64,000 bases of DNA from Acidimicrobiia bacterium (GCA_022821985.1 JAJECP010000037.1:62001-126000), one strand, 5' to 3'; positions 17,975 through 25,946 are shown, numbered from the stretch's first letter. Notes: generated by a model from the letters alone, not told the origin. Numbers and translations are program-made.

Positions 17975-18562
17975 GTGAGCCGGCCGGTCGCATCCGGGCT
18001 GCGAGTGGGTGCGGCCGCGCTGGCCGCAGCGCTCGGCGGCGGCTGGTGGCTGGCGTCGGGCCGCTGGCGGCGAACGTGGCGCGCCGACTCGTTGACCGGC
18101 GTTGCCACCCGAGACGGGGCACTGCGCCACCTGCAGGCCGAGCTGGTGCGCTCGACGCGCTCCGGCCGGATGGTCGGCGTGGCGTTCTGCGACGTCGATG
18201 CCTTCAAGCAGGTCAACGATCAGCACGGCCACCTGGCCGGCGACCTGGTGCTCGTCACCGTGGCACAGTGCCTGCGCGACGCGGTCCGGCCGTCTGACGT
18301 GGTGGCCCGCGTCGGCGGCGACGAATTCGTGGTGGTGTGCGGCGGCCTGCGCAGCGCAGCCGACATGGAGATCATCACCGACCGCTTGCATGCGTCGCTC
18401 ACCCAAGCGCCTGCGAAGAGCGACACTGGCGACCCCTTGGCCGAGATGGGCGTCACCGTCAGCATCGGCAGTGCCACCGGACGCGGCGGCGAGGTCTCAC
18501 CCGGCGCACTGCTCCACGCCGCCGACCGCTCGATGTACCGACAGAAGGGCTGGCGGTCCTAA
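17975..18562 (+). CDS. GGDEF domain diguanylate cyclase
   Basis: A protein of about 195 residues with one N-terminal membrane helix (about 8-28) and one GGDEF domain. The catalytic motif G-G-D-E-F is intact and is preceded, five residues earlier, by R-P-S-D, matching the RxxD inhibitory site. D-S-L-T-G-V-A-T-R and C-D-V-D-A-F-K-x-V-N-D complete the nucleotide and metal site. It should make cyclic di-GMP. GTG 17975 lies about 5 nt after a GGGGGAGA site, and TTG 17972 is an alternative. There is no sensor domain beyond the helix. Confidence 0.88.
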   Translation: MSRPVASGLRVGAAALAAALGGGWWLASGRWRRTWRADSLTGVATRDGALRHLQAELVRSTRSGRMVGVAFCDVDAFKQVNDQHGHLAGDLVLVTVAQCLRDAVRPSDVVARVGGDEFVVVCGGLRSAADMEIITDRLHASLTQAPAKSDTGDPLAEMGVTVSIGSATGRGGEVSPGALLHAADRSMYRQKGWRS

Positions 18563-18583
18563 GCGTTCGGTTCCGCTGACGGG

Positions 18584-19075
18584 CTAGCCGAGGGCTGGCG
18601 TGCCCTCGAAGTTGCCGGGGTCGTCGGCGGTGGGCAGCACCGGGCGTGCCCGCCAGTCCATGGCCTCCTCGACGCCGTCGATCACCTCAGACCACTCCTC
18701 GGCATTCCAGCCCTGGGCCGAACCGAGCACGCTGGCGTCCTGGGCGAGGTGCACGAGGGCGGGCAGCCGTTCCAGGCCCAGCGATCGAACGAACTCGCGA
18801 TCGGGATCGAGCAGCACGAAATGCTCGTCGGCGAAGCGGCCCAGGAAACTGCGGGCGCCCTGCGCATCGCTGCACACCACGAATGCGCAGCGCACGTCGG
18901 CCTCCTCGTACACCAAGAACAGCCGCGATGCCGTCGGCAGGATCCAGCCGCTCTGGTGCGTGTAGGGGTCGATGACGACGCCCATGAGGTTGAACACCAC
19001 CAGCCATTCGGCCAGCGTGTGGGTGTGGCCGGTGAGCGTCTCGAGCTTGATGTCGGTGGACGGCGCGTCAAGCAC
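18584..19075 (-). CDS. Redoxin/thioredoxin-like protein of unknown role
   Basis: About 163 residues. The pattern T-L-A-E-W-L-V-V-F-N-L-M-G, D-V-R-C-A-F-V-V-C-S and L-L-D-P-D-R-E-F-V-R-S-L-G-L-E-R-L-P-A-L-V resembles the peroxiredoxin/TlpA thioredoxin fold, but the usual C-x-x-C is missing, so a catalytic redox role is doubtful. GTG 19075 is chosen because a TAGTTT -10 box lies exactly 7 nt upstream, making 12 further in-frame codons to 19111 untranscribed. The N-terminus then reads V-L-D-A-P-S-T-D-I-K-L. Confidence 0.55.
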   Translation of the reverse strand: MLDAPSTDIKLETLTGHTHTLAEWLVVFNLMGVVIDPYTHQSGWILPTASRLFLVYEEADVRCAFVVCSDAQGARSFLGRFADEHFVLLDPDREFVRSLGLERLPALVHLAQDASVLGSAQGWNAEEWSEVIDGVEEAMDWRARPVLPTADDPGNFEGTPALG

Positions 19076-19082
19076 GGCAGGC

Positions 19083-19088
19083 AAACTA
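19083..19088 (-). promoter_or_regulatory. -10 box TAGTTT deciding the start at 19075
   Basis: Read on the minus strand, TAGTTT is followed by 7 nt and then GTG, which argues for a leaderless start inside the longer open frame. Confidence 0.5.
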
Positions 19089-19136
19089 GCGCTCCCGGTG
19101 GGCGCGGCCACGGTTCATGCGCCGATGCGCCGGTTG

Positions 19137-19928
19137 TCAGATCGGCGGGCGCAGCAGCTCGGCGGCAAGGGGGCAGTCGGCCCGCTGCCAGCCGGTAGCC
19201 GGTTCGATGCCGCCCGGACCCACGACGTGACTGAACAGACCAATCGGCACGATCTCCTCGTCGCATTCCCACGGCTCGTCGGCCACGGCGCTTGATGCGG
19301 CTTCGAAGAGCGGCTGTGGCAGCGCCCGTCCCTGCCCGACGAGGCACCACACCTCCACCCCCGACACGTACCCGACCGCCGCAGCGGCATGGGAGCCGCC
19401 GGCTGCGATCACGGCTTCGGGCCCGGCGGCAGCAGCCTCCACCAGGATCACGTCCGCGGTCGAGCATGCGGCCGCCAGGCCCGCGAGCGGCACGTCGGTC
19501 ACCTCGCAGCCGTTGCCGGCAAGCCGCCGGGCCAAGCCTGCGCCCTCGCCGTAGGCATCGATGATGCGCACCTCGATGTCGGCGCGCCGTCCCAGTCCCT
19601 CAGCGGCCAGGTCGGGCCAGCCCAGCAGGCACACCGTGGCACCCTCAGGCAGCGCGTCAGCGGCGTGGTCGGCGGTGGCATCGGCTCGCAGCTCGACCGC
19701 GAACTCGCGTGCATCCCGGTACGGCTGGGCCGAGGCGCACACCACGGCCGCCATCGACCACAGCGCACCGGCGACCGGGTACTTGTCGAGTATGCGACGG
19801 CACACCGTGACCAGCTCCAGCGGGTCCGAAGCGAGCGCGCCCAGCGCCGATGCGGCCTCGCGCACCAGTACGTCCTGCGACAGGTCGCCCGCACGCGCCA
19901 CATAGCGCAGGTGCTCCATCGGGTGCAC
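19137..19928 (-). CDS. Translation initiation factor IF-2B-like protein
   Basis: A 263-residue protein with a helical N-terminal half (A-A-S-A-L-G-A-L-A, D-P-L-E-L-V-T-V-C-R-R-I-L) and a Rossmann-like half. The latter contains A-D-V-I-L-V-E-A-A-A-A-G-P-E-A-V-I-A and Y-V-S-G-V-E-V-W-C-L-V-G-Q-G-R, a layout resembling the eIF-2B/MtnA isomerase superfamily. A catalytic MtnA Cys/Asp pair is not evident. Function is unknown, and a sugar-phosphate-binding or isomerase-like role is a guess. GTG 19928 has a leaderless -10 box. Confidence 0.5.
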   Translation of the reverse strand: MHPMEHLRYVARAGDLSQDVLVREAASALGALASDPLELVTVCRRILDKYPVAGALWSMAAVVCASAQPYRDAREFAVELRADATADHAADALPEGATVCLLGWPDLAAEGLGRRADIEVRIIDAYGEGAGLARRLAGNGCEVTDVPLAGLAAACSTADVILVEAAAAGPEAVIAAGGSHAAAAVGYVSGVEVWCLVGQGRALPQPLFEAASSAVADEPWECDEEIVPIGLFSHVVGPGGIEPATGWQRADCPLAAELLRPPI

Positions 19929-19934
19929 GCGCCG

Positions 19935-19940
19935 ACGCTA
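19935..19940 (-). promoter_or_regulatory. -10 box TAGCGT before the IF-2B-like gene
   Basis: On the minus strand TAGCGT ends 6 nt before the GTG at 19928. Confidence 0.5.
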
Positions 19941-19996
19941 TCCCGTGCAGGTGAACTGATTCGTTGCGGGCCCTGTCGGGCGCTTGGCGGCTCTGC

Positions 19997-21595
19997 TCAG
20001 GCGCTCTGTGTCTGCAGCCGGCGCGCGATCACCTTGAGGCACAGCGTTTCGTCGGCGCCCTCGAAGATCGACAGCACCCGGGCGTCCACGAACAGCCGGC
20101 TCACCGTGTATTCCTCGGCGAAGCCGAAGCCGCCGTGAAGCTGCTGCGCCTCGCGGGTCACCCACTCGGCCGCCTTGCAGACGTACGCCTTGATCATCGA
20201 GGCCTCGAGCGCTCCGCCGCCCCTCGCCATCATGCGGGCGACCTCGTAGCTGTACTGGCGGGCCGCGGCGATGATCGCCGCCATCCGGCCCAGCTTGGCC
20301 TGCGTCAGCTGGTACTCGGCGATCGGCTGGCCGAACACCTTGCGTTCGTCGGCATAGGTGCGGGCCTCGTCATAGGCCGCCTGCATCACGCCCACCGCCC
20401 GGGCCGCTGTCTGCAGCCGCCCGTTCTCGAAGCCGGCCATCTGCAGGTAGAAGCCCTGCCCGATCCCGTCGTCGCCGCCGATGAGGTTCTCTGCAGGCAC
20501 GAACCAGTCGTCGAAGGCGATCTCGAAGCTGTGCATGCCCCGGTAGCCCAGCGTGGCGATGGCCCGCCCCTCGATGGTGCCGCCCCGCTCGTCGGTGAAC
20601 TGGAAGTCGTGGCCCTCCGACTGGGGCTTCGGCACGATGAACAGGCTGAGGCCACGGTGGGCCTTGCGCCGGTCAGGATCGGTACGGGCCAGCAGCATCA
20701 GCACGTCGGCCCGGCCGGCGAACGTGCACCACGTCTTGGTGCCCGAGATCAGCCATCCGCCCTCGGTGGGCGATGCCGACACGACCAGGTTGGCCACGTC
20801 GCTGCCGTAGTCGGGCTCGGTCACGGCGACCGCCACCATGGTCTCGCCGGTGGCGATCTGGGGGAACCAGTGCTTCTTCTGCTCCTCGGTGCCGCCGCGC
20901 TCCAGTGCCCGTGTGAGGATCTCGGGCCGGGTGATGAGCGAGCCGCCCGCACCCAGCGATGCCCGCGACAGCTCCTCGGTGGCGATGACCATGCCGAGGT
21001 AGTCGCTCTCTGAGCCCGAGGCGAACCCGCCGTATTCCTCGGGCACCGACAGGCCGAAGCAGCCCAGCTCGGCCAGCCCGCCGATGATGTCTTCGGGGAT
21101 GTCGGTGTCGCCCCGGTGGATGTGCTCGGCGGCGGGGGCGATCTTGTCCTCGCCGAAGCGGCGGAAGGTTTCCGCCACGAGCTCGAAGTCCTCGTCGAGG
21201 TGGCTGGGTGCGTCGAGGCCGGCCAGCGTCGCCACGTAGGCGGGGTTGCGGTAGGCGGTTACGAAGTCGCGAGCGCCGTCGACGGCGCCGGGCGCGAGAC
21301 CCCACTGGGCCTCGCGGGCGAACAGCCGAGCGTGGAATTCTCCGAGGGCGTCGGCGATGAAGCCGCAGGCGAGGCGGGCTTCAGCATCGCCCAGCGCACC
21401 CCACGCGACCAGCGAATCGCAGATGCGCAGCGCCGAGGCCGTGTGGGCCAAGTCGTACAGGAAGCACTGGTGGTCGTCGCCCATGCCGACCGCATGGCTG
21501 CACGCACGGCTCAACGCCGCGTTGCCCACGGCCAGCGCATCGGCCGCCGCCTGCATATCCGGCTCGGTCACAGCAAGGCCAGCATCGGCAGTCAT
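19997..21595 (-). CDS. Acyl-CoA dehydrogenase
   Basis: A 532-residue FAD enzyme oxidising acyl-CoA to 2-enoyl-CoA. The acyl-CoA dehydrogenase core occupies about residues 140-532: F-G-L-S-V-P-E-E-Y-G-G, A-V-T-E-P-D-Y-G-S-D-V-A at the flavin, W-C-T-F-A-G-R-A, R-T-Y-A-D-E-R-K-V-F-G-Q-P-I, and Q-L-H-G-G-F-G-F-A-E-E-Y. A Glu in S-I-F-E-G-A-D-E-T-L is the probable catalytic base. About 140 extra N-terminal residues are helical and unlike short-chain members. The ATG follows GGGGACGA, with TAGCCT about 30 nt upstream as a possible -10 box. Chain-length specificity is unknown. Confidence 0.9.
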   Translation of the reverse strand: MTADAGLAVTEPDMQAAADALAVGNAALSRACSHAVGMGDDHQCFLYDLAHTASALRICDSLVAWGALGDAEARLACGFIADALGEFHARLFAREAQWGLAPGAVDGARDFVTAYRNPAYVATLAGLDAPSHLDEDFELVAETFRRFGEDKIAPAAEHIHRGDTDIPEDIIGGLAELGCFGLSVPEEYGGFASGSESDYLGMVIATEELSRASLGAGGSLITRPEILTRALERGGTEEQKKHWFPQIATGETMVAVAVTEPDYGSDVANLVVSASPTEGGWLISGTKTWCTFAGRADVLMLLARTDPDRRKAHRGLSLFIVPKPQSEGHDFQFTDERGGTIEGRAIATLGYRGMHSFEIAFDDWFVPAENLIGGDDGIGQGFYLQMAGFENGRLQTAARAVGVMQAAYDEARTYADERKVFGQPIAEYQLTQAKLGRMAAIIAAARQYSYEVARMMARGGGALEASMIKAYVCKAAEWVTREAQQLHGGFGFAEEYTVSRLFVDARVLSIFEGADETLCLKVIARRLQTQSA

Positions 21596-21755
21596 TTCGT
21601 CCCCGTCGTCGTCACAGCCGCACAGGCTAAAGCCCGCTCCTGCGCGCGGCCCGGGCAGTGACGGGACTGGGTCCGGTCAGCGAGGACGCTGCGCCGTACG
21701 ATGGCCCGACCCTTGCACCAGCACCACTGCTCCTGACCATCGCACGGAGGTTCCT

Positions 21756-22277
21756 GTGACCGTCCATGACCGCCCGTTCGGGCGCTACTTCGAGGACTTC
21801 GAGATCGGCGACGTGTACCGGCACTGGCCGGGCAAGACCATCACCGAGGCCGACGATCACCTGTTCTGCATGATCACGATGAACCACCACCCGCTGCACA
21901 CCAACGAGTGGTTCGCCCAGCACGAAACCGTGCACGGCAAGAACGTGGTGGTGGGCAACCTCGTGTATTCGCTGGTGCTGGGCATGAGCGTGCCCGACGT
22001 GAGCGGCGCCGCTATTGCGAATCTCGAGGTCGAGACGCTGACCCACTCGCGCCCGACGTTTCACGGCGACACGATCTACGCGGTCACCAAGGTGCTCGAC
22101 AAGCGTGAGTCTGGCTCGCGGCCCGACCGGGGCGTGGTGACCGTGGAGACCCGGGCGTTCAACCAGCGCTCCGAAGAGGTGTGCTACTTCCGCCGCAAGG
22201 TCATGATCTGGAAGCGGGAAGCTGGGCCCGAGCGCCGCTTCCCCTACAGCGACGAAGCGGCGGTCGGCGAGGGCTGA
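21756..22277 (+). CDS. MaoC family (R)-enoyl-CoA hydratase-type protein
   Basis: A 173-residue hot-dog-fold protein starting V-T-V-H-D-R-P-F-G-R-Y-F-E-D-F-E-I-G. The MaoC acidic/His pair fits D-H-L-F-C with N-H-H-P-L-H-T-N near residues 35-50. S-R-P-T-F-H-G-D-T-I-Y and V-E-T-R-A-F-N-Q-R follow as in hydratases acting on enoyl- or mesaconyl-type CoA esters. GTG 21756 sits 5 nt after a CGGAGG site. The divergent acyl-CoA dehydrogenase gene suggests a shared acyl-CoA pathway. It ends 4 nt before mutY. Confidence 0.85.
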   Translation: MTVHDRPFGRYFEDFEIGDVYRHWPGKTITEADDHLFCMITMNHHPLHTNEWFAQHETVHGKNVVVGNLVYSLVLGMSVPDVSGAAIANLEVETLTHSRPTFHGDTIYAVTKVLDKRESGSRPDRGVVTVETRAFNQRSEEVCYFRRKVMIWKREAGPERRFPYSDEAAVGEG

Positions 22278-22281
22278 TCGC

Positions 22282-23181
22282 TTGCGCCACGCCAAGTCGG
22301 ATGCGCGTGGCTCACGCCACGCCGAACTGATCGGTTGGTGGCGGGCCGAGCGACGGGACCTGCCGTGGCGGCACACGCGAGATCCGTGGCTCGTGCTGGT
22401 CTCGGAGGTCATGCTGCAGCAGACCCAGGTGGATCGGGTGCTGCCGTACTTCGAGGCGTTCGCTGAGCGCTGGCCGACGCCGGAACATTTCGCGGCGGCG
22501 GAGCTGGCCGACCTGCTTGCTGCTTGGCAAGGACTGGGCTATCCGAGGCGCGCCCGCAACCTCTGGCAGGCGGCGGCGATCATCACCGAACGGCATGGGG
22601 GCGGGGTACCCACCGATCTCGACGACTTGCTGGCGCTGCCCGGAGTGGGTCGGTACACGGCACGTGCAGTGCAGGCCTTCGCCTTCGGCATCGACACCGG
22701 TGTGGTGGATACCAACGTGGGCCGCATCCTGGCCCGCTGGCAGGGCCGCCGGCTGAGCCCGCGGGAGGTCCAGCGCATCGCTGATGATCTGGTTCCCGAA
22801 GGGGAGAGCTGGGCGTGGAACCAAGCGATGATGGACCTCGGCGCCCAGGTTTGCACCAAGCGAGACCCGAACTGTGCCCGGTGCCCGGCGCAGCGGTGGT
22901 GTGCGTGGGGGAGCGTGGTCCTGGACTCGGAGTTTTCGGGGCAGCCAGATCCGGCCGACCGCAGCGCCGGGGTCAGTGCGCGGCAAGCACCGTTCGAAGG
23001 CAGCGACCGCCAGGCCAGGGGCCGCCTGCTCGCAGCAATGTCAACCAGCGACATCGAGCGTGCGGGCGCCGCTGACGCCATGCATCTCGAGCGCGACGAA
23101 GCCCGGGCTCAGCGCCTCGTCGAAGAGCTGATCGCCGAAGGCTTGATCACCGCAGTCGGCGACCGGATCCGCCTCGGCTAA
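22282..23181 (+). CDS. mutY: A/G-specific adenine glycosylase MutY, short form
   Basis: A 299-residue DNA glycosylase that removes adenine opposite 8-oxoguanine. The catalytic Glu lies in S-E-V-M-L-Q-Q-T-Q-V, the helix-hairpin-helix is L-P-G-V-G-R-Y-T-A-R-A, and catalytic Asp is in V-D-T-N-V. A [4Fe-4S] loop follows with four cysteines spaced C-x6-C-x2-C-x5-C (C-T-K-R-D-P-N-C-A-R-C-P-A-Q-R-W-C). The C-terminal NUDIX-like domain of standard MutY is absent, replaced by about 70 residues resembling a small winged-helix end. The TTG start at 22282 is uncertain because the first codons overlap a hairpin repeat. Confidence 0.88.
   Translation: MRHAKSDARGSRHAELIGWWRAERRDLPWRHTRDPWLVLVSEVMLQQTQVDRVLPYFEAFAERWPTPEHFAAAELADLLAAWQGLGYPRRARNLWQAAAIITERHGGGVPTDLDDLLALPGVGRYTARAVQAFAFGIDTGVVDTNVGRILARWQGRRLSPREVQRIADDLVPEGESWAWNQAMMDLGAQVCTKRDPNCARCPAQRWCAWGSVVLDSEFSGQPDPADRSAGVSARQAPFEGSDRQARGRLLAAMSTSDIERAGAADAMHLERDEARAQRLVEELIAEGLITAVGDRIRLG
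22305..22322 (+). repeat. GCGTGGC hairpin repeat, copy at the 5' end of mutY
   Basis: A perfect 7-bp stem GCGTGGC/GCCACGC with loop TCAC. The same stem occurs in the convergent-gene gap at 26378, with a shorter 5-bp relative at 26351. Confidence 0.6.
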
Positions 23182-23202
23182 GCGGCCACGCTGTGCTTGT
23201 CG

Positions 23203-23229
23203 AGCTCGTAGCTCAAGCAGCTACGAGCT
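23203..23229. terminator. Inverted repeat between mutY and the selenoprotein gene, probable bidirectional terminator
   Basis: A perfect 11-bp inverted repeat AGCTCGTAGCT / AGCTACGAGCT with loop CAAGC, placed between convergent genes. The right arm encodes the last codons of the selenoprotein. There is no clear U-tract, as is common in high-GC actinobacteria. Confidence 0.6.
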
Positions 23230-23731
23230 GTTCGATCAGCTCGTCGAAGGCCTTGTCGGCGATGGCGACCATCTCGTCGTCGGTGCGGTCCTGGATGGGA
23301 TGCTCCACCCACACGGCCGCCGGGTCGAAGCCGAGCGCCTTGCCCTGCACCTCGGCCCCGTCGACGAACTGGACGGTGGCGACGAACACCGACGGGATGC
23401 CGCGGCGTTCCAGATCAGCGATGTCGTGCACACTGCACGACGTGCAGCTGCCTCAATCGGCTAGCGCTTCGATCACCACGTCGCACTTGGTGGCGATCTC
23501 GTGGCGCAGGTCGACTGGGGCCGGCTTGGTGAACGTGGGCTTGGAGTAGCGCTCGACGCGCAGGCCCCGCTCGGTCAGCCGTTCCTCGAGCCGGTTCAGG
23601 AAGCGGTCGCCGCGGGGCTTGCTGATGTCCAGCAGGCCCACGGTGAGGCCGTCCAGCGAATCGGGCCGGGTGACCCGTTCACGATGGGCGGGTGCCGCTT
23701 CGTTCGTCGGGTCCAAGACGACAGTGCTCAT
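23213..23731 (-). CDS. UGSC-motif selenoprotein (in-frame UGA read as selenocysteine)
   Basis: A 172-residue protein if the TGA at 23453-23455 is read through as Sec93. The frame is continuous on both sides and reads A-L-A-D-U-G-S-C-T-S-C-S-V-H-D, the diagnostic U-G-S-C motif of a known (seleno)protein family. Homology-like sequence continues after the UGA (I-P-S-V-F-V-A-T, G-F-D-P-A-A-V-W-V-E-H-P), so the UGA is not a true end. An 8-bp hairpin begins 11 nt after the UGA. The start at 23731 has an AGGGGGGA site. The biochemical role of the family is not established, but the Sec/Cys cluster suggests thiol or peroxide redox work. The CPTC protein gene lies 73 nt upstream on the same strand. Confidence 0.85.
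23423..23441 (-). promoter_or_regulatory. Putative bacterial SECIS hairpin of the UGSC gene
   Basis: On the coding strand GTCGTGCA and TGCACGAC form an 8-bp perfect stem with loop GTG. The stem begins 11 nt after the UGA and the loop is 19 nt after it, with G first in the loop. This is the spacing expected of SelB-binding SECIS elements. Confidence 0.65.
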
Positions 23732-23804
23732 GTGGTCCCCCCTGTGTTGGATCCGGTGGGCACGTCCTGATCGACTGTAGCCGCCCGGTGTCCAGGTGGC
23801 CCTG

Positions 23805-25316
23805 CTAGCGCCAGGGATCGATCTCGACGCAGACGGGCTGAGCGCCGACCTCGCCGTTCACCCAGCCGCCGATGACCGCCGAGAACAGCCCTGCGCCGCC
23901 GCCGCAGTGCACCAGGTGCAGGCCTCCCTCACGGAACTTCGGCAGATCGGCTTCGGCCAGAAAATCGGGCACACCCTCGGCGATGCCGTCGGCGCCGCGC
24001 ACCAGCTCGGAGCCCGGTCGGGTCGTCAGCTCGTTGATGCGGTCAGCAGTCTGCTGGCGCGTCCAGCCGCTGTCGATGAACACGCGGGAATGGTCCGGCG
24101 CCACCGCCAGGATCGCATCGAAGCCAAGCACCAGCTTCGGGTGATGGATCGCATTGAGCGACGCAGCCAGGGTGCGGGCCAGCGACTCGGGATCGCGAGA
24201 GAGCTGGTCGACCACCGAGCGGGGCGCCTCGCCCGGGAAGGCCGTCACAGCGTTGGTGCCGGCTTCGAAGCCGAAGTCAGTGCACAGCGGGTCCCAGCCG
24301 CTGCCCCCGGGTTCGTCGGTGCTGCCGTCGGCAGCGGCTTCGATCTCGGCGAAACAGAAGCCCACCTTGCCGGGCTGGCCGAGCGCCGCCCGGTCCACTT
24401 CGCCGGGGCGTCCGCCGCCCACGTTGCGAACGATGAGCTGCACCGCCCGGCCGATCGTGCTGTTGGCCCGGTTGCCCTGGCCGAACACGTTGATCCCGTT
24501 GTTCATGCCGATCTGGCGGGCGATCGGCCCGTTCACGATGAACACCGGCCCGACCGGCATGGTCGTGGCGAGCATCCCGTGCATGTTGAACGTGTCGTTG
24601 CACACGGCGGTCAGCGCTGCGAGCACGACCGGGAAGTACTCGGGCCGGCAGCCGGCCATCACGGCGTTGACCGCAGCCTTCTCGACGGTGCAGTCGGCGA
24701 GATCGGGCGCGACGTTGGCCACCACCTCGTCGGGGGCACGCGACGTGCCTGCCAGCATCGCTGCGACTCGCTCAACGGTCGGCGGCACCAGCGGCAGGCC
24801 GTCCGACCAGCCCCGGTCGAACATCGCCTCGTGGGCGTCTTCCTGGCTGCCGAACTCGACGCGGCGAGCGCTCAGGCCCGAGCCGCCGAAGCGAGCCTCC
24901 AGGGCGTCGACGTGGGCGGGATCGACCGACAGCGATCCGCAGCCGGGACGATGTTCGGGCAGACCGGCGCCCAAGCTGCCGAGTCCGCTGAACGATTCCC
25001 ATTCGCGTCGGGACCACCCCACGATGCGGCCGGCTTCGCCGCCGTCGGCGAACCGCATCAGCGTCGGCACCGTCTCGATGTCGTGATGCCACGAGAAGCC
25101 GAGGTCGGCGTCGTGCACCCTGGCTGCGACCGCCTCGGGAAAGGCAGGATCGTCCTGGGTGAACACGGTCAGCGAGCCTCGGGATTCGATGTCTGCCAGC
25201 ACCGGCGCGATGAGTTCGCACGTCGGGCAGTCCCGCTTCACCACGGCCACCAAGCCGTTCCGCGGCACGCTCGCCGCCGCGTCGTCGGCCGTGTTCCCGT
25301 CAGCGCTCGAAGCCAT
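23805..25316 (-). CDS. Thioredoxin-like (CPTC) protein with large conserved C-terminal domain, partner of the UGSC selenoprotein gene
   Basis: A 503-residue protein. Residues about 18-110 look like a glutaredoxin/thioredoxin domain with a C30-P-T-C33 motif in V-V-K-R-D-C-P-T-C and a later cis-proline-type segment E-T-V-P-T-L-M-R-F. Residues about 160-503 are a separate domain (W-S-D-G-L-P-L-V-P-P-T, A-G-C-R-P-E-Y-F-P-V-V, G-P-I-A-R-Q-I-G-M-N-N-G) of unknown activity. It is transcribed towards the UGSC selenoprotein, so a joint redox role is inferred. The ATG at 25316 has a leaderless -10 box. Confidence 0.65.
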   Translation of the reverse strand: MASSADGNTADDAAASVPRNGLVAVVKRDCPTCELIAPVLADIESRGSLTVFTQDDPAFPEAVAARVHDADLGFSWHHDIETVPTLMRFADGGEAGRIVGWSRREWESFSGLGSLGAGLPEHRPGCGSLSVDPAHVDALEARFGGSGLSARRVEFGSQEDAHEAMFDRGWSDGLPLVPPTVERVAAMLAGTSRAPDEVVANVAPDLADCTVEKAAVNAVMAGCRPEYFPVVLAALTAVCNDTFNMHGMLATTMPVGPVFIVNGPIARQIGMNNGINVFGQGNRANSTIGRAVQLIVRNVGGGRPGEVDRAALGQPGKVGFCFAEIEAAADGSTDEPGGSGWDPLCTDFGFEAGTNAVTAFPGEAPRSVVDQLSRDPESLARTLAASLNAIHHPKLVLGFDAILAVAPDHSRVFIDSGWTRQQTADRINELTTRPGSELVRGADGIAEGVPDFLAEADLPKFREGGLHLVHCGGGAGLFSAVIGGWVNGEVGAQPVCVEIDPWR

Positions 25317-25322
25317 GGCCGG

Positions 25323-25328
25323 AGGCTA
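25323..25328 (-). promoter_or_regulatory. -10 box TAGCCT for the CPTC/UGSC gene pair
   Basis: TAGCCT (minus strand, preceded by TA) ends 6 nt before the ATG at 25316. The divergent flavin reductase promoter is 43 nt away. Confidence 0.55.
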
Positions 25329-25370
25329 TATGTGGCTTGCCGGGGGCGGCCCGGGCGGGGTTCGGCTGTC

Positions 25371-25376
25371 TAGGGT
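25371..25376 (+). promoter_or_regulatory. -10 box TAGGGT, leaderless start of the flavin reductase gene
   Basis: TAGGGT ends 7 nt before the GTG at 25384. Confidence 0.6.
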
Positions 25377-25383
25377 TGGCGCC

Positions 25384-25878
25384 GTGACTGACTCGAGCGA
25401 CCAGCCCTCCATCGACAGCAGGCTCTTCCGGGATGTGCTGGGGCACTTCCCGACGGGCGTCACCGCCGTCACCGCCGTGAACGAGGGTCGGCCGGTCGGC
25501 ATGGCCATCGGCTCGTTCACCTCGGTATCGCTCGACCCGCCGCTCGTCGCGTTTCTGCCCACCAAGGACTCGACGACGTGGAACGACATCCGTGCCGCGG
25601 GCAGCTTCTGCGTGAACATCATGGCCCAGGACCAGATGGCCACCTGTGGCGTGATGGCCAGCCGGGCCGACGACAAGTTCGCCGATGTCGGGTGGCGGCC
25701 CGGGCCCACCGGTGCGCCGATCATCGAGGGCTCGATCGGTTACATCGACTGCACCATCGAAGCCGTGCACGACGGCGGCGATCACGACATCGTCGTGGGG
25801 CGTGTCGTCGAGCTCGAGGTGCTCGATGCGAAAGACCCCCTGCTGTTCTGGAAGGGTGGCTACGGCACCTTCGCGTGA
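25384..25878 (+). CDS. Flavin reductase family protein
   Basis: A 164-residue FMN-binding split-barrel protein. Typical blocks are H-F-P-T-G-V-T-A-V-T-A, G-M-A-I-G-S-F-T-S-V-S-L-D-P-P-L-V, F-C-V-N-I-M-A, and the late H-D-I-V-V-G-R-V-V-E-L with L-L-F-W-K-G-G-Y-G. Such enzymes supply reduced flavin to monooxygenases. A possible client in this window is the HsaA-like oxygenase at 37602, but that pairing is a guess. The start is fixed by the leaderless promoter, and the longer frame overlaps the divergent gene. Confidence 0.88.
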   Translation: MTDSSDQPSIDSRLFRDVLGHFPTGVTAVTAVNEGRPVGMAIGSFTSVSLDPPLVAFLPTKDSTTWNDIRAAGSFCVNIMAQDQMATCGVMASRADDKFADVGWRPGPTGAPIIEGSIGYIDCTIEAVHDGGDHDIVVGRVVELEVLDAKDPLLFWKGGYGTFA

Positions 25879-25902
25879 CGGCCGGCTGATGGGCGGGCAG
25901 CG

Positions 25903-25946
25903 GTGATCAGCGCCGTCGTCTGCACCGCACTGGGTGTGCTGCTCCG
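25903..25946 (+). repeat. Duplicated 5' fragment of the MauE/DoxX-like gene
   Basis: These 44 nt resemble the first 44 nt of the gene at 25947. Both start gtgatcagcgcc, encode V-I-S-A and then A-L-G-V-L. The upstream copy runs into a TGA after 15 codons. Confidence 0.6.

Noticed and set aside
19076-19111. Longer N-terminus of the redoxin-like gene from GTG 19111
   Set aside because: A -10 box lies inside this extension and 7 nt before GTG 19075, so these codons are probably not transcribed.
23453-23731. Two separate short genes on either side of the TGA
   Set aside because: The frame continues unbroken, the Sec motif is family-diagnostic, and a SECIS-like hairpin follows. A nonsense-mutated pseudogene is possible but less likely.
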